A DNA stretch of 64,000 bases from Novipirellula aureliae (GTDB lineage: Bacteria > Planctomycetota > Planctomycetia > Pirellulales > Pirellulaceae): positions 1,489,631-1,553,630 of the forward strand of contig NZ_SJPY01000001.1 in assembly GCF_007860185.1 (NCBI RefSeq), given 5' to 3'. A program made the translations under genes and the position numbers. This document shows positions 8,912-17,838 of the stretch, one piece after another. The notes under the pieces were generated by a model that was not told where the DNA came from, made no database searches, and saw only the letters and a list, made by a program, of their open reading frames with translations. Numbering within the stretch: position 1 is the stretch's first letter; each line of letters starts with the position of its first letter.

Positions 8912-10443
8912 GAGTACTCCCCCCTCGCTCCGCCATGGTTCGCCGCGGTTTGCCGTTCGCTTTCATGTATTGCGCGAGCAAGCCCTATCCCTAGACCCGA
9001 TGGTGGATGAAAAAGCCACGCGGTGTCAGGCAATGGATCAGGAGCTCGCGAAATCCACTCCTCCTCTCGCACGGGTTGATAGGTATCGGGCAATCCATCT
9101 TCGACCGCTTCGATCGTACCTTGAACCGTGCTCACCTTCGCGTCGGGACGTGACTGTAGCAGGCCTTCAATCACCAGCCATTCGTCTCCCACGAGTCCTT
9201 GACGAATGACTCGTAGGCCGTCAACGATCGGCCCCGGTTCGATCGCACGACGTGCGATTTTTCCGTCAACGACCACATACACGTATTGAGACGATTGATC
9301 GGTTCCAACAGCCGAGTCGGGAATCAACACCGCTTCGTTGGCTGCGCTGCCCGGAACGCGAATCCGAGCGAACATCCCCGGAACCAGCAACTGTTCATCG
9401 TTGGGGAAAACGCACCGCGCTCTCATGCTGGCTGTATTGGTGTCGAATCGATTGTCGACAAAGTCCATATGGCCACGACGCGGGAATCCCTCTTCATCGG
9501 CCAACCCGAGGAACACGGGGTTCTTCGCGATTCGCGAACTTTCCCGATCACCCGATGCTGCCAAACGCATGTACTTCAGCACATCCTGCTCGGTCGTATC
9601 AAAAACGCAATAGATTGGTTGAATCGACGTAATCGTCGTCAACAGGGATGACGTTACGGTACCACCGGCAATCAAGTTTCCTTTGGTTACTTCTTTGCGA
9701 CTGATTCGCCCCGAAATGGGCGCGCGAATCTCGGTGTATTGCAGATTCAACTCCGCCGTTTCGACTCCCGCTTTGGCCAACTCGATTTCGGCTTCGGCGG
9801 TAGCAATCGCGGCCTCAGCGGAACTCACGCCCGCCTTAACGCCTTCAATGTCTGCTTCGGCCTGAACCAATTCAGCTTCTCTCTCGTCTAATTCTTGCTC
9901 CGACGCAGCGTTCCTTTGGCTCAATCCTCTAATCCGTGTGTGCCGTACATCCGCTAGATTTAGCTGAGCGTCGGATTGTAACGACCGGGCTTTGGCCTGC
10001 TCGAGCATCGCCTTGGATTGCAATAGACGCGAGTTACCTTGTCGTAGCTTCGCCTTTGCGGCATGAAGTTCGGCTTCAAAAGGTCGCTGGTCGATAACAA
10101 ATAGTAAGTCGCCTTCCTCGACAATTTGGCCTTCGTCAAAATGAACGGATTTTAGATATCCGCCCACGCGAGCACGGATCTCGACCAGATCAACCGCTTC
10201 CAAACGTCCGGTGTAAGCATCCCACTCAACGATTCTCTTCTTCAACGGCTTGGCAACCGTTACACTTGGCATCGGCATTTGTGGTGGACTCGACAGGCCT
10301 TCTGAGCAGCCCGTGGTCACAAGCACGGCCACCGTCACGAACACGCCACAACACAACGCCTGGCCCAGTCGCGTTAGCGGTTTCAAATCCAGATCGTCGC
10401 TGCGAACTTCAGGATAAGGGTTTGGTTGATTCGATAAATTCAC
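8908..10443 (-). CDS. RND efflux periplasmic adaptor (membrane fusion protein)
   Basis: Adaptor subunit of the efflux pump, anchored as a lipoprotein. The start preferred is GTG at 10443, with AGGA (10450-10453) six bases upstream; a GTG at 10476 also fits the frame but coincides with the predicted transcription start. After a 30-residue cytoplasmic stretch comes a hydrophobic segment and lipobox (VLVTTGCSEG). Then follow the barrel-sandwich half (EWDAYTGRLEAVDLVEIRARVGGYL, DEGQIVEEGDLLFVID), an Ala/Glu-rich alpha hairpin and the second half (IRAPISGRISRKEVTKGNLIAGG). The C-terminal beta-barrel/MP domains have IPDSAVGTDQSSQYVYVV. It precedes and overlaps the permease gene. About 510 residues, longer than usual because of an extended N- and C-terminus. 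Confidence 0.94.
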   Translation of the reverse strand: MNLSNQPNPYPEVRSDDLDLKPLTRLGQALCCGVFVTVAVLVTTGCSEGLSSPPQMPMPSVTVAKPLKKRIVEWDAYTGRLEAVDLVEIRARVGGYLKSVHFDEGQIVEEGDLLFVIDQRPFEAELHAAKAKLRQGNSRLLQSKAMLEQAKARSLQSDAQLNLADVRHTRIRGLSQRNAASEQELDEREAELVQAEADIEGVKAGVSSAEAAIATAEAEIELAKAGVETAELNLQYTEIRAPISGRISRKEVTKGNLIAGGTVTSSLLTTITSIQPIYCVFDTTEQDVLKYMRLAASGDRESSRIAKNPVFLGLADEEGFPRRGHMDFVDNRFDTNTASMRARCVFPNDEQLLVPGMFARIRVPGSAANEAVLIPDSAVGTDQSSQYVYVVVDGKIARRAIEPGPIVDGLRVIRQGLVGDEWLVIEGLLQSRPDAKVSTVQGTIEAVEDGLPDTYQPVREEEWISRAPDPLPDTAWLFHPPSGLGIGLARAIHESERQTAANHGGARGEYS

Positions 10444-10486
10444 ACAAGGTCCTATTGTTTGGGGAGTGTTACTCACCCTGCCTGTC

Positions 10487-10500
10487 GCAAAGACTGTACC
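10487..10500 (-). promoter_or_regulatory. Candidate sigma-54 promoter for the RND operon
   Basis: On the minus strand the site reads GGTACAGTCTTTGC: GG, ten bases, GC, with the -24 GG, the AC and the -12 TTGC of the sigma-54 consensus in place. Transcription would start near 10475, leaving a leader of about 30 bases with the AGGA site ahead of the GTG at 10443. The neighbouring gene at 10695-12152 encodes a sigma-54 activator, which makes the match more credible. No experimental support is available. Confidence 0.55.
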
Positions 10501-10591
10501 GTTGATTGAATCTCGAAATCCTGCTGGTTTTCACGCAAAACGATGAAAGCGTCAAATCGATTGACGAAAGAGAGAGCTTTCAGCACAGCAA

Positions 10592-10627
10592 AAAAGTGTA
10601 TACCGCGCGCCTCCGGTATACACTTTT
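10592..10627 (-). terminator. Stem-loop, probable terminator (alternatively activator site)
   Basis: Perfect 13-bp inverted repeat AAAAGTGTATACC / GGTATACACTTTT around a 10-base GC-rich loop. Read on the minus strand the stem runs into six T residues, 68 bp past the stop codon of the sigma-54 activator gene, as expected of an intrinsic terminator. Its centre also lies about 135 bp upstream of the candidate sigma-54 start, a normal distance for an enhancer site, so a second role is possible. Confidence 0.6.
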
Positions 10628-10694
10628 GTGGGCGGCTTCGAGGTCGCTTAAAGGTCGAGCCCTTCGCTACCTTCACATGCCGAAGCAGGTTCGG

Positions 10695-12152
10695 CTACGG
10701 ATGATCGGTTGTCCGATTTGCGGTTTTGTCCACTGCAATACCGTGCTTCTTTAATAAGCGATAAAGTGTGCGACGACTAATGCCCAAGGAACGAGCCGCC
10801 CGGGCTTTATTGCCTTCGCATTGCTGTAGCACCGTGACCAGCCGGTCGCGGTGGATTGGTTTGGTTTCCGTCTGATGCACCAAACCTTCACGGTTTGGCA
10901 ATGCTAACTCCTGCAATGCTAACTCCTGCGTGGCTAACTCCTGCGTGGCAGATGGAGAAACAGCTTCGGAGATGGTGGGCGGCAGATTTTTCAGGTGAAT
11001 CGTATGGTCATCGGCTAGAATCTTGGCTCGCTCAATCGCATTAATCAATTGTCGAACATTTCCCGGCCAGTGGTATTTTTTCATCGCATCGAGCGTCTGC
11101 ACGGTGATTCCCCAATCTTCGCCAGCAAAATGATGGATCAAGTTGGGGATGTCATCTGCTCGAGCTCGCAGCGGCGGCACGCGAAGCGTCATGACATCAA
11201 TACGATAGAAGAGGTCTTCACGGAAACGACCTTCATCAACCTCCTTCTGCATATCACGATTCGTCGCGCTGATAATGCGAACGTTTACTTTTCGTTCTTT
11301 GACCGAACCGACACGGCGAAGCGAACCATCTTCCAAGACACGCAACATCTTTGCTTGCAGCGATCCAGCCATTTCGCCGATTTCATCAATGAACAAAGTG
11401 CCTCCATCAGCAAGTTCAAACAAACCTTCCTTGGCTGCGGTGGCACCGGTAAAGCTGCCCTTTTCGTGACCAAACAGTTCGCTCTCGAGCAGATGCTCAG
11501 ACAGCGCTGCGCAGTTAATCACAACCATTGGCTTGTCGGCGACGAGGCTTGCCTGATGCAATGCCCTGGCGACCCTTTCCTTCCCCGTGCCGCTCTCACC
11601 TTGAATAAGAATGGGTTTGTTGGTCGGTCCGGCCCGTTGGATCAATCGAAACACCTCGTGCATTGCTTCGGATTGGCCAATCATGTCGAACGACGGCGTC
11701 GAACGTTGGAGAATTGCCTTCAAGTGCCGGTGTTCTCGTTTCAACCGCCCGGACTTCACCGCTTTCTCAACAACAACGATCAACTCATCCATTTCGATAG
11801 GCTTGACAAGATAATCGATCGCCCCCAACTTCATCGCTTCCACCGCTGTCCTAACGGTCGTCTGCCCAGTCAACATGATAACTTCGATGTCACCATTGGA
11901 TTCATCGAGATGCCTCAAAACCTCGATACCGGTCATGTCAGGCATCGATACGTCTAGAATCACGACTTCAAAATCATGCTTTTCGATCATCCCTAGAGCA
12001 TCGCTACCGCAACCGGACTCTTGGACCTCATAGCCCCGACGTCCGAAGTTCCGAGCTGTCAACTTGCGGAAACTAGCATCATCATCGACAAGCAACAAGC
12101 GAGTCGATTGGGTGTCGAGAGATACGTTCGAGTTTAAAATGGTGGATGTCAT
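10695..12152 (-). CDS. NtrC-family sigma-54-dependent response regulator
   Basis: 485-residue transcription activator with three domains in order. The receiver domain covers about residues 17-130, with LVDDD, the phospho-acceptor Asp67 in VVILDVSMPD, and a conserved Lys in YLVKPIE. The AAA+ sigma-54 interaction domain covers about 155-385, with Walker A GESGTGKE, the sigma-54 loop GSFTGAT (GAFTGA variant) and Walker B GGTLFIDEIGEM. A Fis-type helix-turn-helix lies at about 435-475 (ARAARSLGISRRTLYRLLKKHGI). Between the last two lies a linker with in-frame ATQEL/ALQEL repeats. It is the last gene of a minus-strand run with a kinase and a second regulator and lies just upstream of the RND operon, its likely target. 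Confidence 0.95.
   Translation of the reverse strand: MTSTILNSNVSLDTQSTRLLLVDDDASFRKLTARNFGRRGYEVQESGCGSDALGMIEKHDFEVVILDVSMPDMTGIEVLRHLDESNGDIEVIMLTGQTTVRTAVEAMKLGAIDYLVKPIEMDELIVVVEKAVKSGRLKREHRHLKAILQRSTPSFDMIGQSEAMHEVFRLIQRAGPTNKPILIQGESGTGKERVARALHQASLVADKPMVVINCAALSEHLLESELFGHEKGSFTGATAAKEGLFELADGGTLFIDEIGEMAGSLQAKMLRVLEDGSLRRVGSVKERKVNVRIISATNRDMQKEVDEGRFREDLFYRIDVMTLRVPPLRARADDIPNLIHHFAGEDWGITVQTLDAMKKYHWPGNVRQLINAIERAKILADDHTIHLKNLPPTISEAVSPSATQELATQELALQELALPNREGLVHQTETKPIHRDRLVTVLQQCEGNKARAARSLGISRRTLYRLLKKHGIAVDKTANRTTDHP
10898..10942 (-). repeat. In-frame 15-bp tandem repeat in the NtrC-type gene
   Basis: Three full copies and a partial fourth of a 15-bp unit containing GCTAACTCCT, encoding Gln-Glu-Leu-Ala-(Thr/Leu) repeats in the linker between the AAA+ domain and the DNA-binding domain. 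Copy-number change would alter linker length without shifting the frame. Confidence 0.85.
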
Positions 12153-12215
12153 TCAGTTGAGTCTGTGTCAAAGAGGCCGCTGTTTTGCCATTGTCGCGTA
12201 GGCCGTAGAGACATT

Positions 12216-12596
12216 CTAAGTGATTGATCGGGCGATCACCCGAGCGAGTTCCTGCAACTCAAACGGCTTTCGAAGAAACTCGATGATGTTCGGATTATTC
12301 GTTACCGGCTCGTCATGTGACGAAAGGATCACAACAGGAACGGATTGAGACTTTGCGATCTGATCGGCTGCTTCGATGCCGCTCATTATCGGCATGCGAA
12401 TGTCGGTGATGACCAAATCGGGCCGCTCGGCTCCGCATAATTCAACCAGCTCGCGACCATCGCTTGCACTGCCGACGACACGATGCCCAAGCCGCGGTAA
12501 CATCCGCGAAAAGTAGCAGCGTATATACGCTTCATCATCGGCAACGACAATACGCAGTGACTTGGTTGGTCTGGACGGCAGCCGGATTTCGTTCAT
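12216..12596 (-). CDS. Single-domain response regulator (CheY-like)
   Basis: 126-residue stand-alone receiver. The start preferred is the ATG at 12596 (MNEIRLPSRPTKSLRIVVADDE), which follows a purine-rich AGAAAGAAA; the frame is open to 12710 but the extra residues have no receiver similarity. Landmarks are the acidic pocket VVADDE, phospho-acceptor Asp65 in LVITDIRMPIMSG, the Ser of VVILSSHDEP and the Lys of LRKPFE. There is no output domain, so it probably relays phosphate or acts by binding a partner. It lies between the histidine kinase (97 bp upstream) and the NtrC-type regulator (63 bp downstream) on the same strand, which suggests a branched or relayed pathway from one kinase. Confidence 0.92.
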   Translation of the reverse strand: MNEIRLPSRPTKSLRIVVADDEAYIRCYFSRMLPRLGHRVVGSASDGRELVELCGAERPDLVITDIRMPIMSGIEAADQIAKSQSVPVVILSSHDEPVTNNPNIIEFLRKPFELQELARVIARSIT

Positions 12597-12693
12597 TTTC
12601 TTTCTATTCAGGAATCGATTCCCTAGCAAAACTCTCGGAGGGTTACGGCTCCGACAAATGCTATACCGAAAGTCATCATGACATTCGCTAGAC

Positions 12694-14385
12694 TCAAGTG
12701 GACGGAACATCGTTCTTCTCTTGGTGACGGGGGAGCGTGATCACGAACTCGGCACCACCACCGTCACCGTTGTTAGCGGAAAGCATCCCGTTGTGAGCTC
12801 GGACCGCCTTTAATGCAATTGCCATGCCCAAGCCAGTGCCCTTTGGTTTCGTTGTATAAAACGCGTCGAAGGTTCGTTCGAGTTGTTCCGTTGTTAACCC
12901 AGGCCCATTATCCCGCACAGTGATGCGCATCGCTGGCACACTTTCAAGTTCACAGTCCGCACAAATGACTTGAATCTTGGCTGGACCGGCGCAAGCCGCT
13001 ATCGCGTTCTCAAACAGATTGCGAAAAACCTGCTCGATACGAAACGGATCAACGGTGCATTGTAGCTCAAAGCCCTGGGTGAGTTCAGCCAGTTCCGCTT
13101 GATGGTTTCCGTCCGCGCTGTGCAGATATCTCCACGCTTGGTTCCAAACCTCCGCGAGGTTACATGCTTGCAGATCGAGGATTACGGGGGCGGCGAAGTT
13201 GCGCATTGCATCAAGCAAGGTCAACAAGTCACTTCGTGCTTTCGAGATTTCCGCCAAATCGGATGCGGCTTCCGAACCTTCAGCAATCTCAAACTTGAGC
13301 ATATCGACGCCAGCTTGAATCCGCTGTAGCGCATTGCGACTTTCATGAGCCAAGGAGGACATCATTTGCCCCATGGCTGCCAATCGTTCGGATTGAATCA
13401 ACTTGTCCTGGGCCGCTTTCAATGCAGAGATATCTTGCCCTACGGCAAAATGCCCCATCAATTTGCCATTCCCATCTAACACTCGAGTCGCATTCCAGAG
13501 CAGACTCACTAAACGTCCACTTCGGGTACGAAAGGGAAGCTCAAATGACTGCAACGAATTACCAGCATGGACACTCAATATCTCCGCCATCGTGTTGTCG
13601 CGACGACGAGAGTCCACTAGAAACTCGAATGGATTTTGCCCAAGAACTTCATCGCGAGAGTAACCAATCAGACGTTCGGCTTCGGAGTTCCATTCAAGAA
13701 TTTCATTCTCCGGTGACATGAATATGACAAGACTGCCTGCGGTTTCCACGACCGCTCGATAATGCTTTTCACGATTCCGCAGCGTCTCTTCCGATCGATG
13801 TTTATCCTCAATATCCGTGCAAATCCCAATCCAGTCACCAACATTTTCCATGTCATCACGAACCGGAACGGCTCTGACGAGATGCCAGCGGTATTCTCCA
13901 TTTGCCATCCGGTAGCGCAGCTCGTTGACGTAGTCGTCGCCGGACTCAACCACGCCCAGCCAATTCTGCTCAATCCGCACACGATCATCTGGATGAATCA
14001 CCTCGACCCACCCCCATCCGATCGATTCGGCAGCCGTCTTGCCCGTTTGCTCACACCATTTTTGGTTAAAGTAATCCGCGTAACCGTCCGACCGACAAAT
14101 CCAAACCATGGCTGGGATAGCGTCCGCGACCTGTTGCGTCCGCGCATCAGCAGATCGTGTTCTCGGAGCGCCCGTCCGTTTCTTTTTTGAGTTCGATCGA
14201 TCCATACAGGGCACGCTCACCATACAGGGCACGCTCAATTCACGAAATTCTCTGTCCAGGTAAGCCACAATAGCATGCTGCTGACAAATGTGCCAACGGA
14301 TAGGTAACGCCGTTGGCATAGGGAACAAAAACGATGCGATCGCTGACCGCCGAAAGTCGTGGCGATCATTGCCATCACCTTTCAC
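12694..14385 (-). CDS. PAS-domain sensor histidine kinase
   Basis: Histidine kinase without visible transmembrane segments, so probably cytosolic. Two PAS domains lie at about residues 88-200 (AMVWICRSDGYADYFNQKWCEQTG, the usual PAC tail) and 210-330 (SPENEILEWNSEAERLIGY, with FAVGQDISALKAAQ). The dimerisation box is MGQMMSSLAHESRNALQRI, with the phospho-acceptor His, and the ATPase domain has NLFENAIAAC, DNGPGL and TGLGMAIALKAV. The ATG at 14385 overlaps the upstream vWA gene by 11 bp, favouring coupling, but the first 85 residues look unconstrained and contain an 18-bp duplication (SVPCM twice). Starts at 14319 or 14205 are also plausible. It belongs with the two regulator genes downstream. 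Confidence 0.93.
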   Translation of the reverse strand: MKGDGNDRHDFRRSAIASFLFPMPTALPIRWHICQQHAIVAYLDREFRELSVPCMVSVPCMDRSNSKKKRTGAPRTRSADARTQQVADAIPAMVWICRSDGYADYFNQKWCEQTGKTAAESIGWGWVEVIHPDDRVRIEQNWLGVVESGDDYVNELRYRMANGEYRWHLVRAVPVRDDMENVGDWIGICTDIEDKHRSEETLRNREKHYRAVVETAGSLVIFMSPENEILEWNSEAERLIGYSRDEVLGQNPFEFLVDSRRRDNTMAEILSVHAGNSLQSFELPFRTRSGRLVSLLWNATRVLDGNGKLMGHFAVGQDISALKAAQDKLIQSERLAAMGQMMSSLAHESRNALQRIQAGVDMLKFEIAEGSEAASDLAEISKARSDLLTLLDAMRNFAAPVILDLQACNLAEVWNQAWRYLHSADGNHQAELAELTQGFELQCTVDPFRIEQVFRNLFENAIAACAGPAKIQVICADCELESVPAMRITVRDNGPGLTTEQLERTFDAFYTTKPKGTGLGMAIALKAVRAHNGMLSANNGDGGGAEFVITLPRHQEKNDVPST

Positions 14386-17245
14386 TCAACTGACGTGCCT
14401 GCTCGATCATTTGTTGCAACTGCTGAACTCGTTTCACACCACGATCTTGATCCGGCAACCCTGAGAGCCATTCGGACAACGTTTTCAAATCGACGGTGTC
14501 TCCGAGTGGTTCGCCTCGTAGTTTCGCTGCGAACATGGCTGCCGCCGCCGCGATGCGAAGCGACGGTGCCGCTTGCTCCGCGCGAAGTGCGTCAGCTTCG
14601 TAGGGAATCGGCCAACGGTTTTCAATCATCTGGCCCGTTGATAGGTCACGGAATCGAACCGATACCGAACCAACATCCCCTTTGCCTTCTGGCTTAGCTT
14701 CGAACTGATAAACGGCGACTCCAGCCTCGGCTGCTGCCATCTCTGCCGCATCGACCGCGTCGTTGCGAAAGTCCTCTTGCTTCAATCGGTGCTTTTCAAA
14801 ACCGAGTAATTTGTAACGGCCAACCCGATGGGGATTAAACTCGATCTGAACTTTTACATTCTTGGCCGAAGGACGCAGCGCACCGGCGATCTGGCTCGCA
14901 AATCCCTCCTCCGCATTTTCAGCGGAATCGAGTAGGTAATAACGACCGTCACCTTTACGAGTCAGCGCTTCGAGAATTTCATCATTCAATCCCTCCGCAC
15001 TGATCCCAGCGGCGTCAAACGCAATACCGGCATCACGAATCGTCGTGATCATCTGAGACAATCGATCGGGATTCGCATCCCCCAAATTCACAGCACCATC
15101 GGTCAGCAAGACGATTCGACTTTGTGTATCATCGGCCATTTGCTCCTGTGCTTTTTCGAAAGCCAATTGCAATGCCGATTCGATGTTCGTTCCGCCTTCA
15201 CTCGGTAAGTTTTCAATCAACGGAACCAACTCGTTCGCCTTGTCGCCCGTCACCTTGTCGGCCAATAGTCGAGGTTGACGAGCGAAGCTAATCAACGTGA
15301 CCTGATCGATCGGTGTCAACTGCGCCGCAAGCGTAGCGAACGCGCGGCGAACGGTTTGTTGGCGGTCCATTCGCTCCATCGAACCCGAATTGTCTAGCAG
15401 GAACGTAAGCCGTAGCGGAGTCGTGCTGGCACGCCCGGCCGCCGCCGTCCGCATCGAAACACGTAACAGGTTGCGTTGTTGTACAAACGGATGGACGGAT
15501 TGTTCGACTCGGCAGGCAACGCTTTCGTTTTGACGCGGCAACGGATCGCCATAGTCAAACGCATTAACGAATTCTTCGATGCGAACCATGGCTGCTTCAG
15601 GCCACTCGCCTCGAGCGAGTGCGGCTCGAGAGAGTTTGAACGACACGTCGCTAACGTGGAGCGAAAAGGTCGAAAACGGCTCGTCACTGGCGTTGGTTTC
15701 ATCGATCCCTCCAGGAGCAGCCTGTCGTTTCAAGCGTTCTAGCTTGTCTTGGCGTTCGGTTTGTTTACTACGCCACCCCAGTTCCACAGGCTCACGACTA
15801 TCGCCTGCTACGATACCGCCAAGCATGATCCTGGGCACCCTTCCTTCTTCGTGATCTCCCATCACCATGCCCCCCCACGAGTCGACCCAGACACTGCCGG
15901 TCATGCCATCCCTATCGCGATCGACTTCATCACCCTCATGACTTGTCCCTAACCTAGGTGGTCCGACGGATTTGTAGAGATCGGTTCCTGCTCGCCGCTC
16001 AGGCCTCGCTTCTAGGGGTGCTTGTGGTTGAGCAAGTGATTGGCCCTTTGTAACGATTCCAGATCCACCTGCGTAGCTATCATCTCCAGCATTGAGAGCT
16101 TTTGCTTGCGTCGGAACGCCATTCACACCATCAAAGCCCATCGTGACGGAAGGCCCGGCTGGCATGGCGTAAGCACTCCTCAGACTACCGGCCAATCCAG
16201 TCGTGACAGATGGGGCGGTTGGCGTTGCGACAACGCTTCCCGCAACGTCGATTCCGCGTCTTGAAGTGGAGCCCTGGGGCGGCATCGGTTGGTCCTTGAC
16301 TCCGCCAAGTTTGCGTTCGTTCTCATCCTGTGCAATCGCTTCAATCGTTTGACGTGTTTTTTTTACATCTTGCCTAGCGCCGCGAATCACGATCGTTCCA
16401 AGCTCAGGTACGAATTCATTCAACGCCGTTGACGAGATAGAATCACCGTCACGGGTTTCGCTTGTGGCCTCAGCTTCTTTATCGGCAACACCTGCTTGGT
16501 AACCAAACCTAGATTGTTCGGTTGATTCACCAGCCAGCTTTTCCTTGGCGCGTTCACGCTTCAATGCGGCTGCCTCTTGCGGCAGTTTGAATTCGGGACC
16601 GGCTGGAAAGTACTGAACATCATCCTGCAAGTAATAGGGACTCGGTAAACTGGAATTCTCAGCGAGATTACTTCGGATTTCAGACAGGTCCGATTTCAAA
16701 GTCTCTCGAGAACGTTCAAATGACTCTGCTTCTTCAGCGAGTTGTTGTTCCAATGACGTATCACTCGATGGTTGAACGGACATGTGCCTCGCGGTTTCGC
16801 GGGCTGCATGGATGGAAGGCGTCAATAGCGACCCGATCCCCAGCACCGCCAGCACGCAGGCGGCACCCAGCATAGCGGCCATCTTGGCGTAGCTGCGAAC
16901 AGACCCTCGATCCGCCGTCGTTTGTAGCGTCGTGGGCTGGTGGATCGATAGGTTCGCTGGCGAGTCACTCGCCTCGCCACGCAGCACCGCCAGTAATCTG
17001 CTGCGTTTTTCGTCAGGGAGTATCCAATCGCTATCTTCGTCCGCTGGCAATTCGCCCGTCCCCACATCCTCGAGCAGTCCGTGAACCGATTCGTACTGTG
17101 CTTTGAGAGTCGCCAGTTCAGGGCGTTGCTCGATCAATCGACTCAGGTAACCCTGTTCAAACTCCGACGCCTCCCCGAGCACGAGCGCAATGATGCGTTC
17201 CTCGATTTCTGGGTCGATGGGAGGATCGTAAGGTTTATTATTCAT
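14375..17245 (-). CDS. Anti-sigma-like membrane protein with von Willebrand A domain
   Basis: 956-residue protein encoded directly after an ECF sigma factor with an ATGA overlap (17242-17245). Order of parts: a cytoplasmic acidic N-terminus (about 1-95) of anti-sigma type without a zinc motif; one membrane helix (about 120-140, MLGAACVLAVLGIGSLL); a long low-complexity periplasmic region with a coiled coil; a short segment TIVIRGARQDVKKTRQTIEAI that resembles secretin N-terminal subdomains; and a vWA domain from about residue 600 with the metal site DNSGSM, TNI and LLTDGAV. The C-terminus continues in the YfbK/DUF3520 manner. YfbK-like vWA proteins are widespread but poorly understood. The context suggests it restrains the sigma factor and senses something outside the membrane. 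Confidence 0.88.
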   Translation of the reverse strand: MNNKPYDPPIDPEIEERIIALVLGEASEFEQGYLSRLIEQRPELATLKAQYESVHGLLEDVGTGELPADEDSDWILPDEKRSRLLAVLRGEASDSPANLSIHQPTTLQTTADRGSVRSYAKMAAMLGAACVLAVLGIGSLLTPSIHAARETARHMSVQPSSDTSLEQQLAEEAESFERSRETLKSDLSEIRSNLAENSSLPSPYYLQDDVQYFPAGPEFKLPQEAAALKRERAKEKLAGESTEQSRFGYQAGVADKEAEATSETRDGDSISSTALNEFVPELGTIVIRGARQDVKKTRQTIEAIAQDENERKLGGVKDQPMPPQGSTSRRGIDVAGSVVATPTAPSVTTGLAGSLRSAYAMPAGPSVTMGFDGVNGVPTQAKALNAGDDSYAGGSGIVTKGQSLAQPQAPLEARPERRAGTDLYKSVGPPRLGTSHEGDEVDRDRDGMTGSVWVDSWGGMVMGDHEEGRVPRIMLGGIVAGDSREPVELGWRSKQTERQDKLERLKRQAAPGGIDETNASDEPFSTFSLHVSDVSFKLSRAALARGEWPEAAMVRIEEFVNAFDYGDPLPRQNESVACRVEQSVHPFVQQRNLLRVSMRTAAAGRASTTPLRLTFLLDNSGSMERMDRQQTVRRAFATLAAQLTPIDQVTLISFARQPRLLADKVTGDKANELVPLIENLPSEGGTNIESALQLAFEKAQEQMADDTQSRIVLLTDGAVNLGDANPDRLSQMITTIRDAGIAFDAAGISAEGLNDEILEALTRKGDGRYYLLDSAENAEEGFASQIAGALRPSAKNVKVQIEFNPHRVGRYKLLGFEKHRLKQEDFRNDAVDAAEMAAAEAGVAVYQFEAKPEGKGDVGSVSVRFRDLSTGQMIENRWPIPYEADALRAEQAAPSLRIAAAAAMFAAKLRGEPLGDTVDLKTLSEWLSGLPDQDRGVKRVQQLQQMIEQARQLSER

Positions 17246-17838
17246 GACTTTCCGTCGATCCCAAGTGGAGACAACTTTTTGGCCAGATCTTTCAAGAGGT
17301 GGTGCAAACGGTAACCCACGTTGCCAACGCTCAGGCCTGTTTGTGCCGCGATCTCGCTGTACTTCCTATCCTCGAAATACTTCAGTTTTAGCAATTGCCG
17401 ATCGGAATCGCTCAACTGCGACAAAAGGGTCCGAACCACACGTTGGGCTTCCATTCGCAGCAACCATTCTTCGGGTGTTTTTTGATCACTGTAGGAGATT
17501 GGCGGTTTATGATCGTCACAGCCGAATACTTCGCGACGGTTGTCGCGAATGTGGGTGAAAGCCTTGTTCCGCACCGTCCGCATCAACCAAGCTGCGGGAT
17601 CGTTAACGTCATCCCAGTGCGAGTGGAGCAGCAAAAAAACATCCTGGACAATCTCTTCCGCCACCTCGCGCCGCCCCGTCAACGAAAAAGCGTATCGCAA
17701 CAGTCTCGTTTCCTCCGACTCAAAGACCGCCAGCAGTGCGAGCGCAGAGGCACCCTCGGCAGCAGGCGGATTGACTCGCGGAGTCGGCTTCGACATGTAT
17801 TTGCTTTGGTGCGGCTGACAGTCTTTAATCACTACCAT
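17242..17838 (-). CDS. ECF sigma-70 factor
   Basis: 198-residue extracytoplasmic-function sigma factor. Region 2 spans about residues 40-110 (ETRLLRYAFSLTGRREVAEEIVQDVFLLLHSHWDDV, AAWLMRTVRNKAFTHIRDNRR) and region 4 about 130-190 (LSQLSDSDRQLLKLKYFEDRKYSEIAAQTGLSVGNVGYRLHHLLK). The ATG at 17838 is chosen because AGAGGA lies just upstream; an internal ATG at 17796 would remove 14 residues without harming the domain. It heads a minus-strand run and overlaps the vWA/anti-sigma-like gene by 4 bp, the usual arrangement for a sigma factor and its regulator. Its own promoter in 17839-18088 could not be identified. Confidence 0.95.
   Translation of the reverse strand: MVVIKDCQPHQSKYMSKPTPRVNPPAAEGASALALLAVFESEETRLLRYAFSLTGRREVAEEIVQDVFLLLHSHWDDVNDPAAWLMRTVRNKAFTHIRDNRREVFGCDDHKPPISYSDQKTPEEWLLRMEAQRVVRTLLSQLSDSDRQLLKLKYFEDRKYSEIAAQTGLSVGNVGYRLHHLLKDLAKKLSPLGIDGKS

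Noticed and set aside
8736..9209. Plus-strand frame over the RND adaptor/permease junction
   Set aside because: Antisense to two coding genes with clear family matches; no domain and no promoter.
11049..11957. 302-residue plus-strand frame opposite the NtrC-type gene
   Set aside because: Long antisense frames are common opposite GC-biased genes. The product has no recognisable domain, while the minus-strand product has all NtrC motifs.
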